Positions 17,030 through 25,916 are shown, counted from the stretch's first letter. The stretch is DNA of 64,000 nt from Stenotrophomonas sp. NA06056 (GCF_013364355.1 NZ_CP054931.1:1798001-1862000); one strand, 5' to 3'. Notes: a model not told the origin generated them from the sequence alone. A program made the numbers and translations.

Positions 17030-17117
17030 GTGCGGACCGTTGGTCCGCACACTCCTGTAGAGCCGAGCCCACGCTCGGCTCCGACGGAAGAGCAGCCGAG
17101 CGTGGGCTCGGCTCTAC
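17030..17117. repeat. Composite repeat: GTGCGGACC hairpin plus GTAGAGCCGAGC REPIN
   Basis: A hairpin GTGCGGACC-gtt-GGTCCGCAC (17030-17050) is followed by an inverted REP pair, GTAGAGCCGAGCCCACGC at 17057 and ending GGCTCTAC at 17117. The same composite, with the same 27-bp offset between its two parts, recurs in direct orientation at 19915-20008 on the other side of the receptor gene. Confidence 0.9.
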
Positions 17118-17125
17118 AGCGGTAG

Positions 17126-19747
17126 TCAGAACCGGTAACGTGCCCCCAGCGAAACGAACTGACCGCGCAGGTTGTACTGGCTGATGTCGAAGCCGCTGGA
17201 GCCGCCGGCTGGATCGAACGGCGGATCCTTGTCGGTCAGGTTCAGCACCGACAGCGACAGCGTGGTCTTCGCGATGCCCTCGTAGGCCACGTACAGGTCC
17301 AGCTGCTGGTAGGGCTTGACCTTGTCGCGCAGGCCCGGATTGCTGGTGGCCGTCGCCACGCGCTGGTCATAGCCGCTCACGTACTGCAGGCTCAGCGTGC
17401 TGCTCCAGTCACCCACTGCCCAGTTCAACGAGGTGGTGCCTCGGGTCCGTGGCAACGCGCCATGGCGATTGTTGCCGGCGCCGTCATACGGGGCCTGGCC
17501 GGCCACCAGCGGTTGCTTGAAGCTGAGCAGGTGCGTCCAGCTGCCGGCCACGGTGAAGTTGCCCCAGCCATCGGTGCGGAAGGTGCGGTTGGCTTCCAGG
17601 TCGATGCCCGAGGTGGTCAGCTCGCCCTGGTTGGCGTACTGGTTGGTGATGATCTGGATGCGACCCTGTGCATCGCGCTGCACGCGGCCGGGGAACAGGT
17701 CCGGGTTGTTGACGATGAACTGCGCGCTGTCCGGCTTGACCAGGTTGTCCTGTTCGATGCGGTACCAGTCCAGGCCGATGCTGGAATCGGCATCCGGCGA
17801 CCACACTGCGCCGACATTGAGATTGCGCGAGCGTTCGGCCTTCAGGTCCGGATTGCCGGTGCGCAGGTTGGTCACGCCACGGTTGCCGCCGGGCTGCAGC
17901 GGATCGAACGGATCGACCACCGAGCCGTAGCTGATGGTCTGCCCCGGTGCGATCTCCGGCAGCGACGGTGCACGGAAGCCGCGCGAGAACGAACCGCGCA
18001 GCAGCAGGCTGTCCAGCGGCTGCCAGCGCAGCGCGAACTTCGGCGAGAACGCCTTGCCGAAGTCATCGTAGTGATCACCACGGCCGGCCACCTGCAGTTC
18101 CAGGGTGCGATGCAGCGGCACGCTGAACTCGGCATAGGCGGCGCTGACCTGGCGTTCGCCGTTGACCACATTGATGGCCGGGCGCAGTTCGGTGCCCGAC
18201 AACACCTGCGCGCTGGTGCGCGCGTCCAGCGATTCCTTGCGGAACTCCGCGCCCCAGGCGAAACCGATCGCACCGGCCGGCAGTTCCCACAACGAGGTGG
18301 ATGCCTTGATGTTGAGCGAGTGCAGCTTGTACCAGCCCGGACGCTTGGTCTGCAGGCGTAGATCGTCCAATGCGCCCGGTGTGCTGGCGGGATTCAGGAA
18401 GTTGTAGCTGCCATCGCGCAGGACCTGCTGGAAAGCGTAGCGGTCCACGAAGTTGTCCACGTACTCGCGCTGCGCGCTCTGCGAGGTCAGCGCGGCCACT
18501 TCCCAGTCCCAGCGCTCGCCGGTACCGCGCACGCCGGCCAAGGCGCGGTAGAACACCTGGGTGTTGTCCTTCAGGCGCGGGCCGAGATCGAAGAAGGTGT
18601 ATTCGAACGGCAGCGGCGCGTTGCCCGGATTGTTCGGGTGGCCGACCGGCAGCACGGCGGCGATATCGGTCAACGTGCCGGTGGCGGGATTGTAGGCACG
18701 CAGGCCGGGACCGACCGTCAGCGGTGCGCTGAAGATCTGGTCGGCCTTGTTGTGGCTGTACAGCACATCAGCGAAGGCTTCGACGCTGTCATTGAAGCGG
18801 TAGGTCGCGCTCAACGACGCCTGCAGGCGCTCGGCGCCGGGCTGCAGGGTCTTGAACGGCTGCGCGTTGAAGGCGCAGGCCTGGCCGGGCAGGGTGCTGC
18901 CGAAGTCACTGTAGGGACGCAGCTCGCTGCCATCGGGGCAGGGCGAGAACGGTTGCGGCGCGCGCGGGTTGGTCAGCCAGTTGCCACCGGCCGTGGACCA
19001 GCCGGCCAGGCGGCCACCGGGCTTGTCGCGGAAATCGCCGTCGCGGGTGTACGCGCGCTGGTCGGCGTCGAGGCGGTCGCGCTTGAGCAGATCCAGCCCG
19101 AACAGCACGTTCCAGCCCTGCTGTTCAAGATCACCGAAACCGGCCAGCAGGTTGGCCTTGCGCTCGTTCAGGCCGCCCTGGGTAGCGGTGCCGAAGCCAC
19201 CGCCGACCTCCACGCCCTGGAAATCACGGCGCAGGATGATGTTGATGACGCCGGCAATGGCGTCAGAGCCGTACACCGCGGAGGCGCCATCCTTCAGCAC
19301 TTCGATGCGCTCGACCGCGCTGATCGGCAGCGCGTTGAGATCGACGAAGGTGTCCTGGGTGTTGAGCGCGAAGCCGAAGTTGGCCACGCGGTAGCCGTTG
19401 ACCAGCACCAGCGTGTTTTTCGGCGACAGGCCGCGCAGGCCGATCGAGGCCGAGCCTGCAGCGAAGCTGCCGGTGTACTGCTCGTCGAAACTGTTGCCGG
19501 CGTTGGCCGACAGGTTGCGCAGCACGTCGGTGAGGGTGGAGCGGCCGGTCTGCAGGATCTGCTCGCGGGTGACGATCTGCACCGGGTTGGGGCCGGCGGT
19601 GTCGCTGCGCTTGATGTTCGAGCCGGTCACCAGCACGGTGCCGAGGGTGGTGCTGTCCTTGCCGGTGTCGGCGGTTTCAGCGGCGCCGGCAGTGCCGGCG
19701 ACGAGGGCCAGCGCGACCGCGCTGGAAAGCAGGGTGGTGCGATACAT
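17126..19747 (-). CDS. Large TonB-dependent receptor, no STN domain
   Basis: An outer-membrane receptor of 873 residues: signal peptide (MYRTTLLSSAVALALVAGTAGAA), a plug with VTGSNIKRSDTAGPNPVQIVTR (a TonB-box-proximal pattern of the xanthomonad carbohydrate/peptide receptor class), VEVLKDGASAVYGSDAIAGVINI, and a barrel ending in ARYRF for Bam recognition. This class imports oligosaccharides, peptides or plant compounds more often than siderophores, but the ligand is unknown. No enzyme or regulator gene is co-directional next to it, so it is an orphan. It is bracketed by direct composite repeats at 17030 and 19915. Confidence 0.88.
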   Translation of the reverse strand: MYRTTLLSSAVALALVAGTAGAAETADTGKDSTTLGTVLVTGSNIKRSDTAGPNPVQIVTREQILQTGRSTLTDVLRNLSANAGNSFDEQYTGSFAAGSASIGLRGLSPKNTLVLVNGYRVANFGFALNTQDTFVDLNALPISAVERIEVLKDGASAVYGSDAIAGVINIILRRDFQGVEVGGGFGTATQGGLNERKANLLAGFGDLEQQGWNVLFGLDLLKRDRLDADQRAYTRDGDFRDKPGGRLAGWSTAGGNWLTNPRAPQPFSPCPDGSELRPYSDFGSTLPGQACAFNAQPFKTLQPGAERLQASLSATYRFNDSVEAFADVLYSHNKADQIFSAPLTVGPGLRAYNPATGTLTDIAAVLPVGHPNNPGNAPLPFEYTFFDLGPRLKDNTQVFYRALAGVRGTGERWDWEVAALTSQSAQREYVDNFVDRYAFQQVLRDGSYNFLNPASTPGALDDLRLQTKRPGWYKLHSLNIKASTSLWELPAGAIGFAWGAEFRKESLDARTSAQVLSGTELRPAINVVNGERQVSAAYAEFSVPLHRTLELQVAGRGDHYDDFGKAFSPKFALRWQPLDSLLLRGSFSRGFRAPSLPEIAPGQTISYGSVVDPFDPLQPGGNRGVTNLRTGNPDLKAERSRNLNVGAVWSPDADSSIGLDWYRIEQDNLVKPDSAQFIVNNPDLFPGRVQRDAQGRIQIITNQYANQGELTTSGIDLEANRTFRTDGWGNFTVAGSWTHLLSFKQPLVAGQAPYDGAGNNRHGALPRTRGTTSLNWAVGDWSSTLSLQYVSGYDQRVATATSNPGLRDKVKPYQQLDLYVAYEGIAKTTLSLSVLNLTDKDPPFDPAGGSSGFDISQYNLRGQFVSLGARYRF

Positions 19748-19914
19748 GGAAGCGACTGCGCCAAACGGGGGAGGAGCCGTCAGTACCGCACGCGGGCCAG
19801 TGCGCCTTCCAATGACGAAAGCGCATTCAGTTATACATCACAGGTTCTTAACGAAAGTCAGCGCCCTTGGTGGATTCGCCTGTGCTCCGGTAGGTGCGGA
19901 CCGATCTTTGGTGG

Positions 19915-20008
19915 GTGTGGACCGTTGGTCCGCACGCCCCTGTAGAGCCGAGCCTACGCTCGGCTCTACACACTGGCCGGAAAGCAGCCGAGCATGGCTC
20001 GGCTCTAC
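19915..20008. repeat. Composite repeat, second copy
   Basis: GTGTGGACC-gtt-GGTCCGCAC at 19915-19935, then a GTAGAGCCGAGC REPIN from 19942 to 20008. The rest of the 280-bp gap between the receptor start and the oxidoreductase stop holds no recognisable gene; 19748-19914 is the receptor's promoter region. Confidence 0.9.
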
Positions 20009-20027
20009 AGAACGCAATGTCAGACGA

Positions 20028-21005
20028 TCACGGCCGCAGCAGCACCTTGCCATTGCGGCCCGAGCCCGCACCGGCCGTTGCGGCCTGGGCGATGTCGTCC
20101 AGGGCGAAGATCCGCTCCACCGGCAAGGTCAGTTCGCCGCCGGCCGCACGCGTCAGCAGCTCGCCAACAAGCCGGCGCTTGTCCTCCACCGCCATCGCCT
20201 GGCTGACCTTGCTGCCCCAGAAGCCCTTCACCGTGGCTTCCTTGTAGATCAGGCCACCGGCGGGTATGCGCATCGGCTCGCCGCTCATCACGCCGAACGA
20301 GACCAGGGTGCCGTGGTGGCCGAGCAGATCGACCAGGTCGCCGCTGGCTTCGCCACCGATGGAATCGACTGCGGCCGCGGCCTGTGCTTCGCCGGTGGCT
20401 TCGCGCACGCGGTCCTTCCAGCCGTCCACCGACGTATCGAACACGTGATCGATGCCCAGCGCCTGCAGCTGAGCCACCGCTTCTGCGTTGCGCACCAGGT
20501 TGGCCACGTGCACACCGCGTCCCTTTGCCAGCATCGCCAGCGACTTGCCGACGGCCCCGTTGGCGGTGTTCTGCACGATCCATTGGCCCTGCTCGACGCG
20601 CAGGAACTCCAGCAGCATCAGCGCGCTCAACGGCATGGCGATCAGCTGTGCGGCCATCTCGTCGGGGATCGACTCCGGCATCGGGATCGCCATCCGCGCC
20701 GGCGCGATGAACGCTTCGGCCCAGGTGCCGTGCACCGAGGCGGCGGCAACACGCTGGCCGATCTGCAGGCCATCAACACCCTCGCCGAGTGCATCGACCA
20801 CGCCCAGCGCTTCGCTGCCACCAGTCGCCGGCAGCGTCGGCTTGTAGCCGTACAGGCCACGCACGGTCAGCAGGTCGTGGTTGTGGATCGAAGCCAGCAC
20901 GGTGCGGATGCGCACCTCGCCGGGGCCGGGTTCGGGCAGTGCGGCGTTGGCAACGGCGAGGACGTCGGCCGGGTTGCCGAAGGAGGAGTACTGGGCAGCG
21001 CGCAT
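20028..21005 (-). CDS. Zinc-independent MDR-family NAD(P)H oxidoreductase
   Basis: A cytoplasmic enzyme of 325 residues of the medium-chain dehydrogenase/reductase superfamily. The N-terminal GroES-like part runs to about residue 125 and lacks the zinc-binding cysteines and histidines; the cofactor-binding fold has NTANGAVGKSLAMLAKGRG near 140-158 in place of the usual GxGxxG. This points to the quinone-reductase or 2-enoyl-thioester-reductase branch. The start ATG at 21005 (MRAAQYSSFG) is the normal family start; 21089 would cross into the divergent nrdA control region. Substrate unknown. Confidence 0.85.
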   Translation of the reverse strand: MRAAQYSSFGNPADVLAVANAALPEPGPGEVRIRTVLASIHNHDLLTVRGLYGYKPTLPATGGSEALGVVDALGEGVDGLQIGQRVAAASVHGTWAEAFIAPARMAIPMPESIPDEMAAQLIAMPLSALMLLEFLRVEQGQWIVQNTANGAVGKSLAMLAKGRGVHVANLVRNAEAVAQLQALGIDHVFDTSVDGWKDRVREATGEAQAAAAVDSIGGEASGDLVDLLGHHGTLVSFGVMSGEPMRIPAGGLIYKEATVKGFWGSKVSQAMAVEDKRRLVGELLTRAAGGELTLPVERIFALDDIAQAATAGAGSGRNGKVLLRP

Positions 21006-21119
21006 GGGCGGTGTTCCGGAAAAGTTGATGTGGTACCGAACTGGGGACGCATGTGGCACCAACAAGGTGATGGAGGTGCAACACGGCATCCTGCGACCGA
21101 TGGTCGCGACATGACGTGA

Positions 21120-21167
21120 TTACTGCATCTTGTGTTGACGGACAGGGGTATCCCCACTATGTTGTGG
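21120..21167 (+). promoter_or_regulatory. nrdA promoter with two NrdR boxes
   Basis: TTGACG (21135-21140) and TATGTT (21158-21163) are separated by 17 bp, giving a sigma-70 promoter. Two NrdR-like 16-mers overlap it: TTACTGCATCTTGTGT (21120-21135) and CCCCACTATGTTGTGG (21152-21167). By my count they match the ACACwATATATwGTGT consensus at 10 and 11 of 16 positions. Their starts are 32 bp apart, about three helical turns, the spacing known for NrdR box pairs. Confidence 0.72.
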
Positions 21168-21435
21168 CCGTCACTCCCGGTCAGCCGCCGCCGCCGGACA
21201 TGCAGCAAACGTCCCGCGGCCCGCCCCTGAAGGCTTGCCGTGTCGACGCGGCCGCCACCGTGCGGACGCAGGTCGCCCCCACGGCCCGGATACCGGCCGC
21301 AGGCGCAGGCAGATGCCGACGACCTACGTTCCCGTGCCTTGGCAATCCACCCGTTCGCCCCGTGCGCCGGTATCGCGTGCAGGGCCGCCATGGCATCGAT
21401 CGCCAACGCGCGTGCGAGCCTGGAGTTTCACCACC
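21168..21435 (+). other. Long nrdA leader region
   Basis: About 265 bases lie between the predicted transcription start and the nrdA ATG. The stretch is GC-rich, stays open in the nrdA frame from 21235, and shows no obvious second promoter, known riboswitch or small gene. It is therefore either a long untranslated leader or evidence for a further promoter that I cannot see. Confidence 0.4.
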
Positions 21436-23814
21436 ATGACCGACAGTACCTTCCGCGTGGCCGATCTGGCCGGCGCCGGCGACGCCATGGGCGCCAGCGG
21501 CGAGCGCGTGCCGACCTGGATCACCAAGGAAGCCGGCAATCGTCGCCTGCCGTACGATGCGGCACGCCTGCTGCGAAGTATCGACACCATCCACGCCGAG
21601 CTGCCGCAGCTGGATGTGGCCGACTACCGCCGCGTGGTGCTGGCGATGGTCGAGCGCAAGCCCAGCATCAGTGCCGATGACCTTGTGGATCTGCTGATCC
21701 GCGAAGCGGAATCGCGCGTCGATCTTGTCGCGCCGGAGTGGGAACAGTTCGCCGCACGCCTGTACCTGCGCCGGCTGTACAAGCGCGCCAGCCGCAACCG
21801 CTTCTACGACGTCAGCCTGAAGTACGGCTCGTTCGTTGGCCTGCAGGAAAGCCTGGCCGACCGCGGCGTCTACAGCAACGACATCCTGCGCTGCTATTCG
21901 AAGGAAGAGCTGCAGCAGGCCGGAGAGATGATCGACCCCGAGCGCGACCGGCTGTTCGCCTACAACGGCCTGTATCTGCTGGCCACGCGCTATCTCGCCA
22001 CCGACCGCAGCCGCGAGGTGTATGAGCTGCCGCAGGAGCGCTGGTTGACCATCGCGCTGTACCTGATGCAGAACGAGGGCGGGCCGGGTGAGAGCGGCCG
22101 CGTACGCCGCATGCAGCTGGTGGGCGAGGCGTACTGGGCACTGTCCAACCTGTACATGACGGTGGCCACGCCGACCCTGGCCAACGCCGGCAAGGTCGGC
22201 GGGCAGCTGTCGAGCTGCTTCATCGACACGGTCGATGACAGCCTGCAGGGCATCTATGACTCCAACACCGATATCGCCCGTGTGTCCAAGCATGGTGGTG
22301 GTGTGGGTGCGTACCTGGGGTACGTGCGCAGCAGTGGCGCGCCGATCCGCGGCGTGCCCAACTCGTCCGGCGGCGTCGTGCCGTGGATCAAGCAGCTCAA
22401 CAACACCGCGGTGTCGGTCGATCAGCTCGGCCAGCGCAAGGGTGCGGTGGCGGTGTACCTGGACATCTGGCATCGCGACATCGAAGCCTTCATGGATCTG
22501 CGCCTGAACAACGGCGACCAGCGCCTGCGTGCGCACGATGTGTTCACCGCCATCTGCGTGCCTGATCTGTTCATGGAGGCGGTCGAGCGCCGCGCCGACT
22601 GGTACCTGTTCGATCCGCACGAGGTGAAGCAGGCCAAGGGCTGGTACCTGCAGGACTTCTACGACGAGAAGCGCGGGGAGGGCAGCTTCCGCGACCGCTA
22701 CGCCGAACTGGTCGCCGACGAGCGCATCAGTCGTCGCACGGTGAAGGCGATCGACCTGTTCAAGCGGATCATGCTCAGCCAGCTGGAAACCGGTAACCCG
22801 TTCCTGTTCTACCGCGACGAAGTGAACCGCAAGAACCCGAACAAGCACGTGGGCATGGTCTATTCCAGCAATCTGTGCACCGAGATCCTGCAGAACATGA
22901 GCCCGACGCGGATGATCCAGGAGATCGTCAGCGGCGACCAGATCGTTACCACCCGCCGTGCCGGTGACTTCGTGGTCTGCAACCTCTCGTCGATCAACCT
23001 CGGCCGTGCCATCACCGCCCCCGAGGATCTGCTGGCCAAGGACGTGCTGGAGCGGTTGATTCCGATCCAGGTGCGCATGCTCGACAACGTGATCGACCTC
23101 AATGCGCTGCCGGTGCCGCAGGCCACCATCACCAACCGCAAGTACCGCGCCATCGGCCTGGGCACGTTCGGCTGGCACCACCTGCTGGCACAGCAGGCGA
23201 TCCACTGGGAATCGCCCGAGGCCGAGGAACTGTCCGATCGACTGTTCGAGCGCATCAACTTCCTGACCATCCAGGCCAGCGCGCAATTGGCCAGGGAGAA
23301 GGGCAGCTACCCGATGTTCGTTGGCAGCGACTGGCACAACGGCAACTACTTCCGTGACCGCGATTACAGCGGCGCGGCCTGGGACAGTCTTGCGCGCGAG
23401 GTGGCGAGCAACGGCCTGCGCAACGGCTGGCTGCTGGCAGTGGCACCGAACATGAGCACCGCACAGATTGCCGGTTCCACCGCGTCGATCGATCCGATCT
23501 ACAGCGCGTTCTACTACGAGGAAAAGAAGGACTTCCGGCGGCCAGTGGCCGCGCCCGGGCTGTCGCTGGAAACCTGGCCGTACTACGAGAAGGGTGCCTA
23601 CAAGGTCGACCAGTTCGCCAGCGTGCGGCAGAACGCGCGCCGCCAGCGCCATGTCGACCAGTCGATCAGCTTCAACCTCTACGTGCCGAGCACGATCCGC
23701 GCCAGTACGTTGCTGGAGCTGCACCTGAGTGCCTGGCGGGAAGGGCTGAAAACCACCTACTACGTGCGCTCCAACGACATCGACATCAGCGAATGCGAGT
23801 GGTGCTCGAGCTGA
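21436..23814 (+). CDS. nrdA: Class Ia ribonucleoside-diphosphate reductase, alpha subunit
   Basis: A cytoplasmic enzyme of 792 residues that reduces ribonucleotides to deoxyribonucleotides. An N-terminal ATP-cone-like segment (VPTWITKEAGNRRLPYDAARLL) is followed by the ten-stranded barrel. Active-site residues are visible: C261 in QLSSCFIDT, N479/C481/E483 in NLCTE, and the C-terminal swinging pair C787/C790 in CEWCSS. ATG 21436 follows CTGGAG about 10 bases upstream, and the frame is open further 5' but without family homology. Operon order is nrdA-nrdB-flavodoxin-thioredoxin; a REP pair lies between nrdA and nrdB. The NrdR boxes upstream indicate repression by NrdR. Confidence 0.96.
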   Translation: MTDSTFRVADLAGAGDAMGASGERVPTWITKEAGNRRLPYDAARLLRSIDTIHAELPQLDVADYRRVVLAMVERKPSISADDLVDLLIREAESRVDLVAPEWEQFAARLYLRRLYKRASRNRFYDVSLKYGSFVGLQESLADRGVYSNDILRCYSKEELQQAGEMIDPERDRLFAYNGLYLLATRYLATDRSREVYELPQERWLTIALYLMQNEGGPGESGRVRRMQLVGEAYWALSNLYMTVATPTLANAGKVGGQLSSCFIDTVDDSLQGIYDSNTDIARVSKHGGGVGAYLGYVRSSGAPIRGVPNSSGGVVPWIKQLNNTAVSVDQLGQRKGAVAVYLDIWHRDIEAFMDLRLNNGDQRLRAHDVFTAICVPDLFMEAVERRADWYLFDPHEVKQAKGWYLQDFYDEKRGEGSFRDRYAELVADERISRRTVKAIDLFKRIMLSQLETGNPFLFYRDEVNRKNPNKHVGMVYSSNLCTEILQNMSPTRMIQEIVSGDQIVTTRRAGDFVVCNLSSINLGRAITAPEDLLAKDVLERLIPIQVRMLDNVIDLNALPVPQATITNRKYRAIGLGTFGWHHLLAQQAIHWESPEAEELSDRLFERINFLTIQASAQLAREKGSYPMFVGSDWHNGNYFRDRDYSGAAWDSLAREVASNGLRNGWLLAVAPNMSTAQIAGSTASIDPIYSAFYYEEKKDFRRPVAAPGLSLETWPYYEKGAYKVDQFASVRQNARRQRHVDQSISFNLYVPSTIRASTLLELHLSAWREGLKTTYYVRSNDIDISECEWCSS

Positions 23815-23820
23815 CCACAG

Positions 23821-23881
23821 GTAGTGCCGGCCGCTGGCCGGCAACACATGACAGATGGTAGTGCCGGCCGCTGGCCGGCAA
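23821..23881. repeat. Pair of direct REPs (GTAGTGCCGGCC type) inside the nrd operon
   Basis: Two head-to-tail copies, at 23821-23842 and 23858-23881, each with a GCCGGCCGCTGGCCGGC hairpin. They lie in the 97-bp space between the nrdA stop and the nrdB start, so the operon message should carry two stable stem-loops. Confidence 0.92.
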
Positions 23882-23911
23882 CACGCTGAAAAAGAACGAA
23901 GGCAGAAGACC

Positions 23912-24952
23912 ATGGCAACCCCGCTCGACCGCATCAAGATCCTCGAACCGCGCCACCCCAACCGCAGCACCGGCATCATCAACGGGCGCACCAGTGGCAT
24001 CCTGAACTGGAACGACATTCCCTACCCGTCGTTCTATCGGGCCTACAAGGAACTGTCGACCAACTTCTGGATCCCCGACGAGGTGGACATGAAGGTGGAT
24101 GCACGCCAGTACGGCGAGCTGAATGCGCGCGAGAAGAACGCCTACGATTCCATCATCGGCCTGCTGGCCACGCTGGATTCGCCGCAGACGCGTTTCATCT
24201 ACAACGTCGCTGAGTACATCACCGACCCGGCCGCACACGCCAACGCGGCGATCATCGGCCAGCAGGAAGTGATCCACAACGAAAGCTACAGCTACGTGCT
24301 GGCCTCGATCACCGACCTGCCGAACCAGAACCGCATCTTCGAGATCGCCCGTACCCACCCGACCATCATCAAGCGCAACGCGCCGATCATGGGCGCCTAC
24401 GACGATTTCATGCGCGAGAAAACCGCCGAAACCCTGTTGAAGTCGCTGATCCAGTCGTCAATCCTGGAAGGCATCAACTTCTATTCCGGGTTCGCGTACT
24501 TCTACAACATGGTGCGGCAGAACCGCATGAACGGCACCGGCAAGATCATCAGCTTCATCAACCGTGACGAACTGGCCCACACCAAGTTCATCAGCGAGCT
24601 GATCCGCGCCATCATCGGCGAGAACCCGGAGCTGCAGACCAACGAGCTGACCGCCTATGTGCACCAGTCGTTCGAGCATGCCATCGAACTGGAAACCCAA
24701 TGGTCGGCGGAGGTGCTGGATGGCATCGACGGCATCGATGTGGATGAGATGGTGCGCTACGTGAAGTACCGCGCCAACAAGATGGCCGGCATGCTCGGCA
24801 TCGAGCGCCTGTACAGCGACACCACCGACAACGTGATGCCGTGGATCAAGGCCTACGCCGACAACTTCACCGAGACCAAGACCGACTTCTTCGAGATGCG
24901 CAATGCAAGCTACAAGAAGACCAACGTCGACAACGGCTTCGACGACCTCTGA
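23912..24952 (+). CDS. nrdB: Class Ia ribonucleotide reductase, beta subunit
   Basis: A protein of 346 residues that houses the di-iron centre and tyrosyl radical. Ligands are visible: D89 (LDSPQTRF), E119 and H122 in QEVIHNESYSY, with the radical tyrosine Y126 four residues on, and later E and H in EGINFYSGF and INRDELAHTKF. The tyrosine makes this a radical-bearing class Ia form. It follows nrdA after a REP pair and overlaps the flavodoxin gene. Start ATG 23912 (MATPLDRIKI) has AAGG-type purines upstream. Confidence 0.96.
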   Translation: MATPLDRIKILEPRHPNRSTGIINGRTSGILNWNDIPYPSFYRAYKELSTNFWIPDEVDMKVDARQYGELNAREKNAYDSIIGLLATLDSPQTRFIYNVAEYITDPAAHANAAIIGQQEVIHNESYSYVLASITDLPNQNRIFEIARTHPTIIKRNAPIMGAYDDFMREKTAETLLKSLIQSSILEGINFYSGFAYFYNMVRQNRMNGTGKIISFINRDELAHTKFISELIRAIIGENPELQTNELTAYVHQSFEHAIELETQWSAEVLDGIDGIDVDEMVRYVKYRANKMAGMLGIERLYSDTTDNVMPWIKAYADNFTETKTDFFEMRNASYKKTNVDNGFDDL

Positions 24953-25445
24953 GCGCGGCCCGGCGCTGCGCATCCTGATCGTGGTGGCGTCGCTGAGTGG
25001 CAACACCCGCGAGCTCGGCCGCCATATCGCCGAGCGATGCCGGGCCGCAGGCCACGCCGTGCACTGGCAGGACGTCGACGACCTGCGCCAGTGCCCGCCG
25101 CTGCCGGTGGACGAGGCCGACCTGGTGCTGCTGGGTTGCTGGACCGACAACGCCGGGCGCACGCCGTCGGAGATGAAGGCCTGGGTGGCAGGTATCGCCG
25201 AACGCGGCCAGCGGCCGCGCCAGGTGGCGGTGTTCGGGACCGGCGAAACGCAGTGGGGGCAGGAGTACTACTGCGGCGCCGTGCACCGGCTGATCCGCTA
25301 TTTCCACAGCGGCTACCCGCCGCTGGAGATCGAACAGATGCCCCATGGCCAGCGGCATGCCGCGGCCATCAACCGCTGGACCGACGCGGTCCTGGATCAT
25401 TACTGGAGTACCATCGATGCAGATCATCGACGCCGCCACGCCTGA
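24903..25445 (+). CDS. Flavodoxin-like protein in the nrd operon
   Basis: Up to 180 residues. After a low-complexity start of about 22 residues comes LRILIVVASLSGNTRELGRHIAERC, a flavodoxin strand and the SGNT phosphate-binding loop for FMN. The rest keeps the flavodoxin order (ADLVLLGCWTDNAGRTPSEMKAWV; VAVFGTGETQWGQEYYCGAV). The only in-frame ATG is at 24903, inside nrdB (50-base overlap), so coupling to nrdB translation is likely. It is not a classical NrdI, which serves class Ib enzymes, but position suggests electron supply for maintaining the NrdB cofactor. That role is inference. It overlaps the next gene by 29 bases. Confidence 0.82.
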   Translation: MQATRRPTSTTASTTSERGPALRILIVVASLSGNTRELGRHIAERCRAAGHAVHWQDVDDLRQCPPLPVDEADLVLLGCWTDNAGRTPSEMKAWVAGIAERGQRPRQVAVFGTGETQWGQEYYCGAVHRLIRYFHSGYPPLEIEQMPHGQRHAAAINRWTDAVLDHYWSTIDADHRRRHA

Positions 25446-25743
25446 GCAGTTCCAGCAGTTGCTGGCCGAACACCCGCGCGCGCTGGTGGACTTCCACAAG
25501 GATCAGTGTCCCGGTTGCCGGATGCTGGACATGTCGCTGCAGCGGGTAGCCAGCGGCACGGCGGGGCAGGGCACGACCCTGCTGCGGGTGCAGCTGGAAG
25601 TGGTGGGCGAGGCGTTCTTCCGCGAGCTGGGGCTGCGGCAGACGCCCACGCTGTCGCTGTTCCGTGACGGCGACGAATGCATGCGCATGCCGGGCTTCCA
25701 GTCGCCGCAGCAGATCGAAGCGGCGATCGCAGAGTTCCTGTAG
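25417..25743 (+). CDS. Thioredoxin-like protein in the nrd operon
   Basis: A cytoplasmic protein of 108 residues with a thioredoxin fold: strand LVDFHKDQ, then active site CPGC (in place of CGPC), followed by the cis-proline segment QTPTLSLF. The tryptophan that usually precedes the first cysteine is Gln here (DQCPGC). As last gene of nrdA-nrdB-flavodoxin-thioredoxin, it is a plausible dedicated reductant for the C787/C790 pair of NrdA. ATG 25417 is preceded by TGGAG. Role is inference from operon context; the fold is certain. Confidence 0.85.
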   Translation: MQIIDAATPEQFQQLLAEHPRALVDFHKDQCPGCRMLDMSLQRVASGTAGQGTTLLRVQLEVVGEAFFRELGLRQTPTLSLFRDGDECMRMPGFQSPQQIEAAIAEFL

Positions 25744-25758
25744 CGCCGGTCATGCCAC

Positions 25759-25865
25759 ATCCACGCATGGCGTGGATCTACTGCAGGTCGCCATTGCCGC
25801 ATCCACGCATGGCGTGGATCTACTGCAGGTCGCCATTGCCACATCCACGCATGGCGTGGATCTAC
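25759..25865 (-). repeat. Three REPs in a 42-bp tandem repeat
   Basis: Copies ending in CTAC at 25759-25781, 25801-25823 and 25843-25865, exactly 42 bp apart, with a shared spacer TGCAGGTCGCCATTGCC. They lie between the end of the nrd operon and the convergent mntH gene. Confidence 0.94.
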
Positions 25866-25916
25866 TGGGGTCAGAGCACCTGCCTGCGGCAAGGAATCCG
25901 ACCCCGGCATTTGGCA

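Noticed and set aside
21181..24018. Long minus-strand open frame opposite nrdA
   Set aside because: It is a shadow of nrdA with no recognisable domain; nrdA has all catalytic residues.
24903..25445. NrdI as identity of the flavodoxin-like protein
   Set aside because: NrdI serves class Ib (NrdEF) enzymes; the neighbours here are class Ia and the sequence reads as a general flavodoxin.
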